DNA from: Mongoliitalea lutea
GTDB lineage: Bacteria; Bacteroidota; Bacteroidia; Cytophagales; Cyclobacteriaceae
Direction of reading: 5' to 3'
Assembly: GCF_014652135.1 (NCBI RefSeq)
Contig: NZ_BMYF01000002.1
Coordinates: forward strand, 124,001 to 188,000
Length of the DNA: 64,000 nucleotides
The notes beneath the pieces are model-generated. The model had not been told where the DNA came from. It searched no databases and worked only from the letters and a program-made list of their open reading frames with translations. Of the stretch, positions 35,767 through 45,823 are shown in pieces; position 1 is the stretch's first letter, and each line of letters begins with the position of its first letter. A program made the position numbers and the translations under genes.

Positions 35767-35774
35767 TAAATTTG
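35767..35774 (+). promoter_or_regulatory. -7 promoter element of the metH-metF operon
   Basis: TAAATTTG matches the TAnnTTTG consensus. Its position predicts transcription from about 35780, exactly where the SAM riboswitch begins. No convincing -33 TTG at standard spacing was found. Confidence 0.6.
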
Positions 35775-35780
35775 GACTTG

Positions 35781-35876
35781 CTTATCGAGAAAGACCGAGG
35801 GGTGGGCCCTACGACGTCTTAGCAACCTGAATACAAGGTGCTAATTCCCCTTCCGGAAATGCCGGAAAAAGATGAG
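35781..35876 (+). ncRNA. SAM-I (S-box) riboswitch controlling metH-metF
   Basis: S-adenosylmethionine-sensing leader. P1 pairs CTTATC (35781-35786) with GATGAG (35871-35876). The conserved core is present: GAGGGG...GGGCCC (about 35797-35810), AGCAACCT (35821-35828) and AGGTGCTAATTCC (35836-35848), plus a P4 hairpin TTCCGG-AAATG-CCGGAA (35851-35867). Just downstream TTATCTTCCGG (35892-35902) copies the 5' strands of P1 and P4 and can pair with their 3' strands, a plausible expression platform. When SAM is plentiful it should lower metH/metF expression. It overlaps an upstream in-frame extension of metH, which is therefore not coding. Confidence 0.93.
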
Positions 35877-35933
35877 CGGTTGATTCAACTTTTATCTTCC
35901 GGTTCTTCTCGTATAAGCTTTTTGATTGAAAAT

Positions 35934-36980
35934 ATGAACAAAAGAACAGAACAATTACTAGCCTTAGCTAAGCAAAAAGTGTTGATTTTAGATGGTGCCA
36001 TGGGTACCATGATTCAGCGTTATAAATTATCCGAAGAGGATTTTAGAACAGTCGATTTGGCGTCACATCCCAAACCTTTGAAAGGGAATAATGACTTGCT
36101 TTCTCTTTCAAGACCGGAAATTATTAAAGAAATCCATGCAGCCTATTTTGAAGCTGGAGCTGATATTATCGAAACCAATACATTCTCGGGTACCTCAATT
36201 GCTCAGGAAGATTATGGCCTGCAGCATTTGGCATATGATATCAACTTTTATTCAGCCAAAATTGCACGAGAAGTGGCAGATGAGTTTACGGCAAAGAATC
36301 CGGCAAGACCTCGATTTGTGGCGGGGGCTTTGGGACCGACCAATCGTACAGCGTCCATTTCCCCAGATGTCAATGATCCAGGCTACAGAGCAATTACCTT
36401 TGATCAATTGGTGGCCGCTTATGAGGAGCAAGTAAGAGGCTTATTGGATGGAGGATCTGATATCTTGTTAGTCGAAACGATCTTCGATACCTTGAATGCA
36501 AAGGCTGCTCTTTTTGCTATCCAAGAGGTTTTTGAAGAACGGAATATTCCTTTGAATCCAGAAGAAGGTGGAGTCCCCGTGATGATTTCCGGTACGATCA
36601 CAGATGCTTCTGGAAGGACTCTTTCAGGTCAGACTACAGAAGCGTTTTTGATTTCTGTCTCTCATGTTCCTTTGTTCTCAGTAGGTTTAAATTGTGCTTT
36701 GGGAGCGAAAGAGTTGAGGCCATATTTGAAAGTATTGGCTGAAAATGCACCTTTTTTGGTATCAGCCTATCCAAATGCAGGTTTGCCTAATGAATTTGGT
36801 CAGTACGATCAGGGAGCTTCAGAAATGGCAGATCAAATTGAGGTCTTTTTGAAAGAGGGTTATGTAAATATCCTGGGTGGTTGCTGTGGTACCACGCCAG
36901 ACCATATCCGTGCAATAGCAGAAATTGCAGGAAAATACACGCCTAGAGTTAGAGAATTTGAAGTTAGCAGCGATGAGTAA
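35934..36980 (+). CDS. metH: Methionine synthase, homocysteine-binding subunit (MetH N-terminal part)
   Basis: Homocysteine S-methyltransferase domain of 348 residues from ATG 35934; more upstream starts lie inside the riboswitch. It begins with [18 protein letters not shown], typical of MetH. The zinc ligands are present in GLNCALG and GGCCGTTP. This is only the first module of MetH; the folate, B12 and activation modules are the next gene, overlapping by 8 nt. Separate genes of this kind are common in Bacteroidota, so I read this as a two-subunit enzyme, not a frameshift. It transfers the methyl group from methylcobalamin to homocysteine. Confidence 0.93.
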   Translation: MNKRTEQLLALAKQKVLILDGAMGTMIQRYKLSEEDFRTVDLASHPKPLKGNNDLLSLSRPEIIKEIHAAYFEAGADIIETNTFSGTSIAQEDYGLQHLAYDINFYSAKIAREVADEFTAKNPARPRFVAGALGPTNRTASISPDVNDPGYRAITFDQLVAAYEEQVRGLLDGGSDILLVETIFDTLNAKAALFAIQEVFEERNIPLNPEEGGVPVMISGTITDASGRTLSGQTTEAFLISVSHVPLFSVGLNCALGAKELRPYLKVLAENAPFLVSAYPNAGLPNEFGQYDQGASEMADQIEVFLKEGYVNILGGCCGTTPDHIRAIAEIAGKYTPRVREFEVSSDE

Positions 36981-39675
36981 GATACGTCATAGTGAAGTGT
37001 TAAAATTATCGGGCTTGGAGCCTTTGGTCTTCACTCCTGAGATCAATTTTGTCAACGTAGGGGAGAGGACCAATGTGACTGGATCTAAGAAGTTTGCCCG
37101 ATTGATCTTGAATGGTCAATTTGATGAAGCGTTGGATGTAGCTTTAGATCAGGTAAGGGGAGGAGCGCAGGTATTGGATGTATGTATGGATGAGGGGATG
37201 TTGGATGGAGTGGCAGCCATGACCCGGTATTTGAATTTGATAGCGTCTGAACCGGAAATCAGCCGTATTCCAATCATGATAGACTCTTCCCGATGGGAAA
37301 TTATTGTCGCAGGCTTGAAATGTGTACAAGGTAAAAGCATTGTCAACTCCATCAGTTTGAAGAATGGAGAGGAAGAGTTTATTCATCAAGCCAAAACTAT
37401 CAAAAAATTTGGCGCCGCTGTAGTGGTCATGGCTTTTGATGAACATGGACAAGCAGATACTTATGAGCGAAGAATAGAGATTTGCAAGCGCAGTTACGAT
37501 ATCTTGGTGGATGTGGTGAAATTTAATCCTCACGACATCATTTTTGATCCAAATATTTTCCCAGTAGCTACGGGAATGGAAGAGCACAGAAGAAATGCAC
37601 TAGATTTTTTCTTGGCTACCCAATGGATTAAACAAAACCTTCCCGGAGCAAAAGTGAGTGGGGGTGTCAGCAATGTGAGTTTCTCTTTCCGTGGCAATGA
37701 CCGCGTAAGGGAAGCCATGCATGCTGCATTTTTGTACCATTCGATAAAGCATGGAATGGATATGGGTATCGTCAACCCTACCATGTTGGAAGTCTATGAT
37801 GATATCCCCAAAGATCTCTTGGAAAAAGTAGAGGATGTCTTGTTTGACAGACATGAAGGAGCAACAGAGGCTTTATTGGAATTTGCCGAGACTGTGAAAT
37901 CTGCGGGCAAAAAAGAGGTGGTCAATGAAGCTTGGCGTTCGGATGCGGTTGAAAAACGTATTGAGCATGCACTTGTAAAAGGAATCATCGACTTTGTCAT
38001 TGAAGATACAGAGGAAGCCCGATTGAAATATCAAAATCCATTGAAAGTCATCGAAGGGCCATTGATGGATGGCATGAACGTGGTAGGTGACCTGTTTGGG
38101 GAAGGGAAAATGTTTTTGCCTCAAGTGGTGAAGTCTGCCCGGGTTATGAAAAAGGCTGTGGCTTACTTGGAACCCTTTATGCCACAAGTGGGTGATGCCG
38201 ATTTCAATGCTGAGCAAAGTAGTGTGAAGAAAATTTTGCTAGCCACAGTAAAGGGTGATGTGCATGATATCGGTAAAAATATTGTAGGGGTGGTGTTGGC
38301 ATGTAATAGCTATCATATCATTGATTTAGGAGTCATGGTCGAGGCTCAAAAAATCATTGATGAAGCCATCAAAAATAAGGTAGATATCATTGGGCTTTCC
38401 GGATTGATTACACCATCACTAGATGAAATGGTCAATGTGGCTTCTGAAATGGAGCGGCAAGGGTTGAAAATCCCTTTGTTGATCGGTGGGGCGACAACTT
38501 CCAGAATTCATACTGCGGTCAAAATAGATCCAGTTTACTCAGGAACAGTAATCCATGTGACAGATGCATCCAAGTCCGTACCAATTGCGGGAGAATCTAT
38601 TTCTGAGGAAACTAAAGAAGCTTATCATGTCCAAATCAAGGAGACTTACAGGAAATTACGAGTAGAGCACGAAGCCAAGCAGCAGGTCAAGCAGTTGGTC
38701 TCATATGAAGAGGCTAAAGCCAATCCTGTGTTTATTGATTGGGATCATTATGTGCCTGTCAAACCAATCCAAACTGGAGTTACTGTATTGGAAGATTTGG
38801 ATTTGAACATTTTGAGAAATTACATTGATTGGACCCCGTTTTTTAGTACTTGGATGTTGTCTGGGAAGTATCCGAAAATTTTGGAAGACCCCGTAGTTGG
38901 GGCAGAAGCGACACGATTGTATCAGGAAGCGAATAGCATGTTGGACCAGATTATTGCTGAAAATTGGCTAAGTGCCAAAGCGGTGGTTGGATTATTTCCA
39001 TTAAAGCGGTCAGGTGATGATGTGACGATTATTTCCCCTGAAAAAGAGCTAAGCTTTCATTTCTTGCGACAGCAAGGCAAAAAAGGGAAAGGAGTACCTA
39101 ATCGATCTTTGGCTGATTACTTACATCCGGAAAAAGAGGATTTCATGGGAGGTTTTGCGGTTACTGCTGGCTGGGGAATCGAACAAAAACTGGAAGAGTT
39201 TCAAGCTGCACATGATGATTATCACGATATCATGCTCAAGGCTTTGGCAGATAGATTAGCAGAGGCTGGTGCGGAGTATTTGCATGAGTTGGTCCGAAAA
39301 GAGCTGTGGGGATATGCGCAGACAGAAAACTTGGACAATGAATCGCTTATCAAAGAGGCTTACACAGGTATTAGACCTGCACCTGGTTATCCTGCCTGTC
39401 CGGAGCATTCTGAAAAGCGTACCTTATTTGAACTTTTGGATGTAGAAAAACACACGGGAATCACCTTAACAGACTCCTTTGCCATGTATCCAACCTCTTC
39501 TGTTTCTGGATTTTATTTTGGACATCCGGAGAGTAAGTACTTTGGGTTAGGAAAAATCGGAGAAGATCAAGTAGCAGACTATGCCAAAAGAAAGGGTGTA
39601 TCTCTTGCTCAAGCAGAAAAATGGTTATCCCCAAATCTCGCTTATAATCCATCTCAACAACCTATTGAAAGTTAA
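36973..39675 (+). CDS. metH: Methionine synthase, folate/B12/activation subunit (MetH C-terminal part)
   Basis: Remaining modules of cobalamin-dependent methionine synthase, 900 residues from ATG 36973 (ATGAGTAA overlap with the previous gene). Order: pterin-binding domain (about 12-270; [14 protein letters not shown]), cap and B12-binding domain (about 310-560; [11 protein letters not shown] with cobalt ligand His431, and a [14 protein letters not shown] loop), and the SAM-dependent reactivation domain (about 570-890; [13 protein letters not shown]). It methylates B12 from 5-methyltetrahydrofolate and hands the methyl group to homocysteine on the partner. It is part of the SAM riboswitch operon with metF. 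Confidence 0.95.
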   Translation: MSKIRHSEVLKLSGLEPLVFTPEINFVNVGERTNVTGSKKFARLILNGQFDEALDVALDQVRGGAQVLDVCMDEGMLDGVAAMTRYLNLIASEPEISRIPIMIDSSRWEIIVAGLKCVQGKSIVNSISLKNGEEEFIHQAKTIKKFGAAVVVMAFDEHGQADTYERRIEICKRSYDILVDVVKFNPHDIIFDPNIFPVATGMEEHRRNALDFFLATQWIKQNLPGAKVSGGVSNVSFSFRGNDRVREAMHAAFLYHSIKHGMDMGIVNPTMLEVYDDIPKDLLEKVEDVLFDRHEGATEALLEFAETVKSAGKKEVVNEAWRSDAVEKRIEHALVKGIIDFVIEDTEEARLKYQNPLKVIEGPLMDGMNVVGDLFGEGKMFLPQVVKSARVMKKAVAYLEPFMPQVGDADFNAEQSSVKKILLATVKGDVHDIGKNIVGVVLACNSYHIIDLGVMVEAQKIIDEAIKNKVDIIGLSGLITPSLDEMVNVASEMERQGLKIPLLIGGATTSRIHTAVKIDPVYSGTVIHVTDASKSVPIAGESISEETKEAYHVQIKETYRKLRVEHEAKQQVKQLVSYEEAKANPVFIDWDHYVPVKPIQTGVTVLEDLDLNILRNYIDWTPFFSTWMLSGKYPKILEDPVVGAEATRLYQEANSMLDQIIAENWLSAKAVVGLFPLKRSGDDVTIISPEKELSFHFLRQQGKKGKGVPNRSLADYLHPEKEDFMGGFAVTAGWGIEQKLEEFQAAHDDYHDIMLKALADRLAEAGAEYLHELVRKELWGYAQTENLDNESLIKEAYTGIRPAPGYPACPEHSEKRTLFELLDVEKHTGITLTDSFAMYPTSSVSGFYFGHPESKYFGLGKIGEDQVADYAKRKGVSLAQAEKWLSPNLAYNPSQQPIES

Positions 39676-39685
39676 TCAAGAACCT

Positions 39686-40639
39686 ATGAAAATTACCGAA
39701 TATATAGCTCAGGCTGAAAAGACCCTTTTTTCATTTGAAATCCTGCCTCCATTGAAAGGGCAGAGTATGCAGGATTTGTGTGATGGTATTGCACCCTTAA
39801 TGGAATTTAAGCCACCTTTTGTGGATGTTACCTATCACAGGGAAGAGTTTATTTATAAAAAGCATCCCAATGGTTTGTTGGAGCGTGTGGCCACCAAAAA
39901 AAGACCGGGTACTGTTGGTATTTGTGCAGCGATAATGAACCGCTTTCATGTAGATGCGGTGCCCCATTTGCTATGTGGAGGTTTTACCAAAGAGGAAACG
40001 GAGAATGCCTTGATTGATTTAAACTTTATTGGTGTACAAAATGTCCTTGCACTGAGAGGTGATGCTCCCAAGACAGCAAATAAGTTTGTACCAGAAGAAG
40101 GAGGCCATGCATTTACCAAAGATTTGGTGAAACAAATCATTGGAATGAATCATGGAAAGTACCTTCATGAAGAGACGGAAACTAGTTTCCATACTGATTT
40201 TTGTGTAGGTGTAGGAGGCTATCCAGAAAAACATTTTGAAGCTCCCAGCCTACGGACTGATCTCAAATATCTGAAAGAAAAAATCGATGCTGGAGCAGAG
40301 TATATCGTGACTCAGATGTTTTTTGATAATGAAAAATTCTATGAGTTTGTCAGAAAAGTGCGTGAGATGGGGATTGATGTTCCAATTATTCCAGGATTGA
40401 AACCTATCACAACTTTGGGACAAATCAGTATGTTGCCACGTACCTTCTTTATTGATATGCCAGATGCTTTGATGGATGAATTGGAAAAATGTAAAACTAA
40501 CGCAGATGTAAAACAGGTGGGGATTGAGTGGGCGATTCATCAAAGTAAGGACCTAATCAACAATGGAGTACAGGTGCTTCATTACTATACTATGAGTAAG
40601 GCGGAAGCTACTTATCAGATAGCAAAAGAGGTGTTTTAG
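39686..40639 (+). CDS. metF: 5,10-Methylenetetrahydrofolate reductase
   Basis: FAD-dependent reductase making 5-methyltetrahydrofolate for MetH, 317 residues from ATG 39686, the usual length; the frame extends upstream into metH but that part is not family-like. Visible: FSFEILPPLKG at the N-terminus with the catalytic Glu, DVTYHREE, NVLALRGDAPK, and EYIVTQMFFDNEKF near the folate site. It is the third gene of the riboswitch operon, 10 nt after metH. The reduction of methylenetetrahydrofolate also draws on the folate pool that folA maintains. Confidence 0.95.
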   Translation: MKITEYIAQAEKTLFSFEILPPLKGQSMQDLCDGIAPLMEFKPPFVDVTYHREEFIYKKHPNGLLERVATKKRPGTVGICAAIMNRFHVDAVPHLLCGGFTKEETENALIDLNFIGVQNVLALRGDAPKTANKFVPEEGGHAFTKDLVKQIIGMNHGKYLHEETETSFHTDFCVGVGGYPEKHFEAPSLRTDLKYLKEKIDAGAEYIVTQMFFDNEKFYEFVRKVREMGIDVPIIPGLKPITTLGQISMLPRTFFIDMPDALMDELEKCKTNADVKQVGIEWAIHQSKDLINNGVQVLHYYTMSKAEATYQIAKEVF

Positions 40640-40681
40640 TGTCTATGGATTGAATTATCTTGGATGACTTTCTTGGCATGT

Positions 40682-40750
40682 GAACTTTTCCAAAGTTGAA
40701 TAAAATGGTTTTTATCCTAAACCATCGTCAAAAAAACTTTGGGAAAGTTC
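40682..40750 (+). repeat. Nested inverted repeat after metF
   Basis: A 16-bp outer stem pairs 40682-40697 with 40735-40750 with one G-U. Inside it ATGGTTT (40705-40711) pairs with AAACCAT (40719-40725). No T run follows, so it is not a standard terminator. It may stabilise the metF mRNA 3' end, act as a structured RNA, or be the remnant of a small repeat element. Confidence 0.5.
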
Positions 40751-40869
40751 TCCCAACTTAGACTGCTTTTCTCTTGATTAGCCATAACTTAAGTGTTAAC
40801 ATCTAAGTAATCTAAAATATACAGAAAGGATTTATAGGACGTTTTTAGTTGACAGGTTAAAATTATTTT

Positions 40870-41478
40870 ATGAAAGCCAATAAAGCATTTTTCTTTTTTC
40901 TAATCATTTTCATGGGTTTTCTCCCCTTGTCATGTGATCTCTTTTGCTTTGATGATTGCGCCTGCGGAAGGTTACCCACTCCGAGAAATTTTGTGATTGA
41001 TTCGATGATGGTAGGTGTTTTGGCTAGTAACCAAGCAATCGATACAGCTCAAAGTTATTCGGTTGAGGATTTAATCATTAGAATTATGGTTGATCAAGTT
41101 ACTTTCGCAGAAGCAGGAAATCAACAAGCATCCCTTTCTTTTGTACATACAGCCTTTGCATGTGATCCGGTTCCTCCGGGTTCAGCGCATCATGTGAAAG
41201 CAATTACCATCAACAGCAATACGGCATTTGAATGGAATGGACAGGACTTTGCAGTTGGTGAAGAAATCACGAATCTTTTTCGAGTAGCTGGTTTTGCTTC
41301 CGATCCATCTTTTGACTATTTACGCCAATACCGGTTTAATTTTTTAGGACAGGAACCTTTAGAAATTCGATTGATTGAGCACCCTGAGGGAAGCACTTCC
41401 ATGGATATAAACTTAGAACTCACCTTGAGTGATGATCGGGTTTTTAGGTTTGAGGGGTTGGGTTTTAGGGTTTATTAA
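40870..41478 (+). CDS. Cys-rich lipoprotein of unknown function
   Basis: A 202-residue lipoprotein. The signal ends in lipobox LPLSC (Cys22), followed at once by three more Cys in DLFCFDDCACG, a possible metal-binding or disulphide cluster at the lipid anchor. The rest looks like an extracellular beta-sandwich: mixed beta-strands, no membrane segment, one further Cys (FACDP). The family is not recognised with certainty. It stands alone between metF and a converging glycosyltransferase, with no clear operon partner. Confidence 0.75.
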   Translation: MKANKAFFFFLIIFMGFLPLSCDLFCFDDCACGRLPTPRNFVIDSMMVGVLASNQAIDTAQSYSVEDLIIRIMVDQVTFAEAGNQQASLSFVHTAFACDPVPPGSAHHVKAITINSNTAFEWNGQDFAVGEEITNLFRVAGFASDPSFDYLRQYRFNFLGQEPLEIRLIEHPEGSTSMDINLELTLSDDRVFRFEGLGFRVY

Positions 41479-41606
41479 ATTTGGGCTTTTTTCATTTATA
41501 GTCGGTTGTCTTTAGTTAACTTTTTTAAATGTTTCACTTATTTCAATAATTTTGGTCCTCAACGTTTTTCAATTGAATACTAAAGTTCTAATTCATTTAC
41601 CAGTAT

Positions 41607-42893
41607 TTACTTCAATACTTGGTCCAGTATTCGAGCCAACTCTCCAGTTAAGCTCCTCCTTGCAAACCTCTCAATGGAAGTTCCTTCAGATCTTTCTTTT
41701 GTTGGATCAAAATTCACTAAAACATCCATAATTTTCTCCTCATTGCTTGGGTCAAGAATCATCCCAGCTTGGGCTTGCTTGATAATATTCGCAGCATCTC
41801 CCTCAGGATCACCTAATCCAAGAATCATTTTACTACTTGCCATGTATTCAAATAATTTCCCGGGGATATTTCCTTGGGCGTTTTTGGTTGTAGTCAAAAT
41901 CAATAATAAGATATCAGCAGCTTGGTAATACTCAAATACCCGTTGATGGGAGACATAGCCAATAAACTCCACATGGCTTGCAAGCCAAGAATCTGCTTTC
42001 ACAAATTCCTCAACAGTTATCGAAACTTTTCCAACGAATCGCAGTCGGACTGTTTTTGATGATATTTCAAAAGCTGTTTTAAAAGCATTTAAAAAGGGGA
42101 GAGGATTACGAATTGCATCAATTACTCCAGAATACACAATCTCAATATTCTTTTCCTTTAATCCTTTATCCGATAAGTCTTTAGGGAAATCATCTGCATC
42201 AAAACCATTGGTCAAAAGATGAATTTTTCGTTTTGCTAAGTTTTGAAGCTCGTGCTGAAAAGTAGGGCTAATAGTAGTGATAGCATCAGCGGAGTGAAAG
42301 ACCTGTTTCTCTAATTGCCGATGACGCTTACGAACCCATGAAAGCATGGGAAGGGTATCCAAAAACTCCCAAGTAGACCAAGGGTCTCTGAAATCTGCTA
42401 GCCATGGAATTCCGGTTTTTTGATGGAGCCCCAAGCCTATTAAATGCATACTGTGCGGAGGACCTGTGGTGATGATGGCTTGATAATGCCCTTTTTTGAC
42501 AGCTTCTTCCAAAAATGATATGGATGGCTTGACCCAAAATTTTCGAGGATCAGGGATCAATAGATTGGCACGCATCCAGATAGAAAGCTTGTCAAAAGCT
42601 GACTTTTCTTTTTTCTCGAGAATCTTAGCGGGATCACCTTGGGTATTTCCTTTCATTTTTCTGAAAATACTGTAAGGTTCCCAAATGGGGAATTTGATTA
42701 CTTCTAAGTTGGAAGAAATATCCTTTTCCAAGGAAGGGTCCTGAAGTTCAAAATCAGGATTTTCGGGCGTGAAAATCACCGGTTCCCAACCAAAATCAGG
42801 CAGGTACTTGGCAAGCTTCAGCCAACGTTGCACACCCGAACCTGCGGAAGGTGGCCAATAATACGTGATAATTAAAACCCTTTTGGAATTCAT
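41607..42893 (-). CDS. GT4-type glycosyltransferase
   Basis: GT-B fold glycosyltransferase of 428 residues. The N-terminal acceptor domain starts KRVLIITYYWPPSAGSGVQRWLKLAKYL, with the Gly-rich loop of GT4/GT1-like enzymes. The C-terminal domain shows the sugar-nucleotide region (KNAQGNIPGKLFEYMASSKMILGL), with the conserved E-x-Y-like FEYM segment near 340. It is predicted cytosolic and transfers an unknown sugar to a surface polysaccharide or lipid precursor. It is a single gene, not part of a visible polysaccharide cluster. It starts 47 nt after the stop of the Reg_prop/LuxR regulator, on the same strand, so the two may be cotranscribed. Confidence 0.88.
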   Translation of the reverse strand: MNSKRVLIITYYWPPSAGSGVQRWLKLAKYLPDFGWEPVIFTPENPDFELQDPSLEKDISSNLEVIKFPIWEPYSIFRKMKGNTQGDPAKILEKKEKSAFDKLSIWMRANLLIPDPRKFWVKPSISFLEEAVKKGHYQAIITTGPPHSMHLIGLGLHQKTGIPWLADFRDPWSTWEFLDTLPMLSWVRKRHRQLEKQVFHSADAITTISPTFQHELQNLAKRKIHLLTNGFDADDFPKDLSDKGLKEKNIEIVYSGVIDAIRNPLPFLNAFKTAFEISSKTVRLRFVGKVSITVEEFVKADSWLASHVEFIGYVSHQRVFEYYQAADILLLILTTTKNAQGNIPGKLFEYMASSKMILGLGDPEGDAANIIKQAQAGMILDPSNEEKIMDVLVNFDPTKERSEGTSIERFARRSLTGELARILDQVLK

Positions 42894-42940
42894 ATTGTAA
42901 AAATAGTCCTTTTTTCAAATTTGCTTTTATCCTCATTTGC

Positions 42941-45823
42941 TTAGAATTTGAGGATGAATTCTTGAAGGTTTTCGCTACGTTCCAAATTCAGTTTTTTTCG
43001 CAGTCTATATCTGGAAATCTCCACGCCACGGGCACTTATATTCATCAAATATGCAATTTCTTTGGTGGAAAGATTCATCCGGAGATAGGCTGTTAATTTA
43101 ATTTCCTGAGGACTTAAATTGGGAAAAGTTTTTTTGAATCGCTCCATAAAGTCTCCGTGTACCTGGTCGAAGTGCATTTCAAATTGTTCCCAATCATTGT
43201 CTTCTGCTATGTTTTTGTCTATACTATTGATAACTTTCTGAAGCTCATTTTTCACCTCTTGGTTTTTACTTTTCTTTATAATTTGTCCGAGGTGATTCTT
43301 AGTTTGGTCGATAAAACCATTTTTATTGAGCAAATGCATGGTGGCAGAAGCAAGTTCTTTATTTTTGTTTTGAATTTCGGCCTCTAGGCGTTCTGTTTGT
43401 AATCGAGCCAATTCTTGCTTTGACTGCTCCAAATCGCTAGATTTTTTATCTAACTCTTCCCGTTGTTTAGCAGTAATGATTTTGGTTTTTTTCTGATATT
43501 GTTTGTCTACTCTTTTAAAAACAACTACCAATAGAATCAGTAAACTTATGATATAGAAAAAGTATGCTAAACTGGTACGGTACCAAGGTGGTAAAATAGT
43601 AAAAGTAAAAGGTACAGCTTCACCTATTTGTCCATATACATCTTTACTTTGTACGTAGAAAGTATAAACACCTTCTCGTAGATTTGTATATTCTTTATCA
43701 CTTTTATTTGTCCACTCACCAAATTCTGCTTCTAAACCATCTAACCTAACTCTAAATTGAGTACTTAACCAACTATTGGGTATACTATTTGAAAATTCAA
43801 ACCGAATATCTGAGCGTTTAGATGGAAGAATTAGATTTTTTCCGCTAGTTTCAGGCCCAAATCTTTCTTCCATTAATTCAATATTTTTACCAATAGCTAC
43901 AAGTGAATCACTTGTTCCTGTGATATAAACTGAGCGTATAAAAGTTGGATAGGCGGCAGGTATTGTCTCATTTAGATTTTTTTTGTACCAAATAAAGCCT
44001 TCTTTTGCAGCAAACAATACTTCATTGCTTTTGAGTAAAGAAACATTTTGAAGATCATCATTTAGAAGGGGTAATAAGCGATTGAACAGTTGGTTGGATT
44101 TTTTGTAAGAACCATCTTGTTGTTTCTCTAAGACCCCTATTTCTGTGGAACCAATAAAGAATATATTTCCTATTGGGTCCTCGACCAGACTAGTAATAAG
44201 TAAATCATCAGGAAAGTAGCTGTTGAGTAGCGTTTCTTTTTCAAATCTATCAGTTTGTGAATTGTATTGATACAACCCATATTCAGTTGTAAACACCAGC
44301 TTTCCTCCAATTTTCCAAACAGAGTTCAATAAATTTGTAGGCAATCCTTCCTTATTACCATAAAATTTCGCGGTTACTTCACGTAAATCATCGGAAATTT
44401 GAAGACGGTAAATCCCCTTATAACCATGTGACATCCATATATTCCCTTGTTCGTCTTGTTGGATTAATCGGGAAGATTCATTGAATCCATTCAGTCTCCT
44501 AACAAATTGATAAGTACCATTTGTTTTTTGAAAAAGTGCTAATCCACTATAAGTTCCCGCTAGTAAATATGCTGGATCCTTCGCTAATGGCAGGAAATTC
44601 CATATTCCATCTAACCCATCAAAGGGAATAGCAGTATTCTGATTGATGAGGAATCCTCCATTATTATGGGCCAACAATAAATCATCATTGATAATTGAAA
44701 AGCTGTAAGATTGACCGTCGGAATTTGAAATGTCTTTCAATTCCTGTGTTTTTCTTCCAATTTTTTTTACGTGGATATTGGTCCCCATATAAATATCATT
44801 TCCAACTTGCGCTGCCGCATAGCCCGTACCATTAATCCCTGAATCTCTTCCTAAAACCCTAAATGGTAGTCTTAATTCCAAGAAGCTGATCCCATTATTA
44901 TGACCAATCCATAGGTTACCAATTACATCTTCAAAAAGTGATAATATCGTATTATTTCTAAGCCCATTCTCTTTATCCATATGAAGAATCAAATCCCCAT
45001 TTTCTTCAAAAATAAATAAGCCTTGATATTGGGTGCCAATAGCAATATTTCCATTTTTAAGCCGTATGATGGAATTTACTGATTTAACCAATTCGGATTG
45101 TGGAAGCCTGATTTCCTGTGTACGTTGAGAAGTTTGAGAAAATATCTTACCATTGGCGAGATATATATTAATTTGGTCGGTACCAAATTCCAGTAATCCA
45201 GTAATGACTTCATTTTTGAAAATGCTTGGTTCGCTAAGATTTATAGTAGAACCATCTCCATTTAACTTTAAAAAACCAGCTATGTTATCTTGAAAATAGA
45301 GTTGATTATTGTTTTGATGAAAGCTTTGAAAATTTCCTTCTGCTTCAATAGTTTTTTTCAGAACCCCATTTTGGTCAAAAATAAACACAGCGTTAAATGA
45401 GCAGAATACATAATCATCATTGAATTTAAATACTTTCCAAACTTCTTCTATATTTTGATATTTCAGTGGAAGATTGGCTGTCCACGAAATAAATTCAAAA
45501 ATCCCTTTTTGATTAAGTCTAAAATACCCAAGTTGTCCTTGACCTGCCACATAAATACGCCCGTTTGATTCTATATAGAAATCTCGGATTTTAGTACTAT
45601 TGGGCAATGCATACCGTTCCCATGTCCCTCCATCGTACTCCAGTAATCCAAAATTATTTGCTGAATATATGATGCCATATTTGTTTTGACCTATAGCGTA
45701 ATTCTGCATCCCTCCATCATATTCTTTACTTGAAAAATAATGATAAAATGGCAGGCCCAACTCCTGTGCAGATATCTGAAAGCTTAAAATCAAGCCAAAT
45801 AAAATACTTATACAAGATCTCAT
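42941..45823 (-). CDS. Membrane-spanning Reg_prop/Y_Y_Y sensor with LuxR-type HTH
   Basis: One-component transmembrane regulator of 960 residues. A signal peptide (about 1-19) is followed by a long periplasmic beta-propeller with Reg_prop repeats (VIGNLWIGHNNGISFLEL; EQGNIWMSHGYKGIYRL), a Y_Y_Y domain (about 665-740; WTNKSDKEYTNLREGVYTFYV), one TM helix (about 748-770), a coiled coil (about 775-850) and a C-terminal LuxR/GerE HTH (about 900-955; LSPQEIKLTAYLRMNLSTKEIA). It has no kinase domain, unlike hybrid two-component PUL sensors. Divergent from SusC and sharing its upstream DNA, it probably senses a glucan fragment and controls the 46-53 kb locus directly. The ligand is unknown. Confidence 0.88.
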   Translation of the reverse strand: MRSCISILFGLILSFQISAQELGLPFYHYFSSKEYDGGMQNYAIGQNKYGIIYSANNFGLLEYDGGTWERYALPNSTKIRDFYIESNGRIYVAGQGQLGYFRLNQKGIFEFISWTANLPLKYQNIEEVWKVFKFNDDYVFCSFNAVFIFDQNGVLKKTIEAEGNFQSFHQNNNQLYFQDNIAGFLKLNGDGSTINLSEPSIFKNEVITGLLEFGTDQINIYLANGKIFSQTSQRTQEIRLPQSELVKSVNSIIRLKNGNIAIGTQYQGLFIFEENGDLILHMDKENGLRNNTILSLFEDVIGNLWIGHNNGISFLELRLPFRVLGRDSGINGTGYAAAQVGNDIYMGTNIHVKKIGRKTQELKDISNSDGQSYSFSIINDDLLLAHNNGGFLINQNTAIPFDGLDGIWNFLPLAKDPAYLLAGTYSGLALFQKTNGTYQFVRRLNGFNESSRLIQQDEQGNIWMSHGYKGIYRLQISDDLREVTAKFYGNKEGLPTNLLNSVWKIGGKLVFTTEYGLYQYNSQTDRFEKETLLNSYFPDDLLITSLVEDPIGNIFFIGSTEIGVLEKQQDGSYKKSNQLFNRLLPLLNDDLQNVSLLKSNEVLFAAKEGFIWYKKNLNETIPAAYPTFIRSVYITGTSDSLVAIGKNIELMEERFGPETSGKNLILPSKRSDIRFEFSNSIPNSWLSTQFRVRLDGLEAEFGEWTNKSDKEYTNLREGVYTFYVQSKDVYGQIGEAVPFTFTILPPWYRTSLAYFFYIISLLILLVVVFKRVDKQYQKKTKIITAKQREELDKKSSDLEQSKQELARLQTERLEAEIQNKNKELASATMHLLNKNGFIDQTKNHLGQIIKKSKNQEVKNELQKVINSIDKNIAEDNDWEQFEMHFDQVHGDFMERFKKTFPNLSPQEIKLTAYLRMNLSTKEIAYLMNISARGVEISRYRLRKKLNLERSENLQEFILKF

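Noticed and set aside
35838-35933. Upstream in-frame extension of the first metH gene
   Set aside because: It lies in the SAM-I riboswitch (P3 to P1) and encodes nothing MetH-like; the family N-terminus starts at 35934.
36973-36980. Frameshift explanation for the two-part metH
   Set aside because: Both parts begin and end at domain borders and overlap with a clean ATGAGTAA; the same split is known in other Bacteroidota.
37144-37587. Antisense open frame of 147 codons inside metH
   Set aside because: It is a shadow of a conserved coding region, with no promoter, homology or domain pattern of its own.
39581-39685. Longer N-terminus for metF overlapping metH
   Set aside because: It overlaps the end of metH in another frame; ATG 39686 gives the normal length and family N-terminus.
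42941-45823. Hybrid two-component system (HTCS) label for the locus regulator
   Set aside because: It shares propeller and Y_Y_Y domains but has no HisKA, HATPase or receiver; the C-terminus is a LuxR-type HTH, not AraC.
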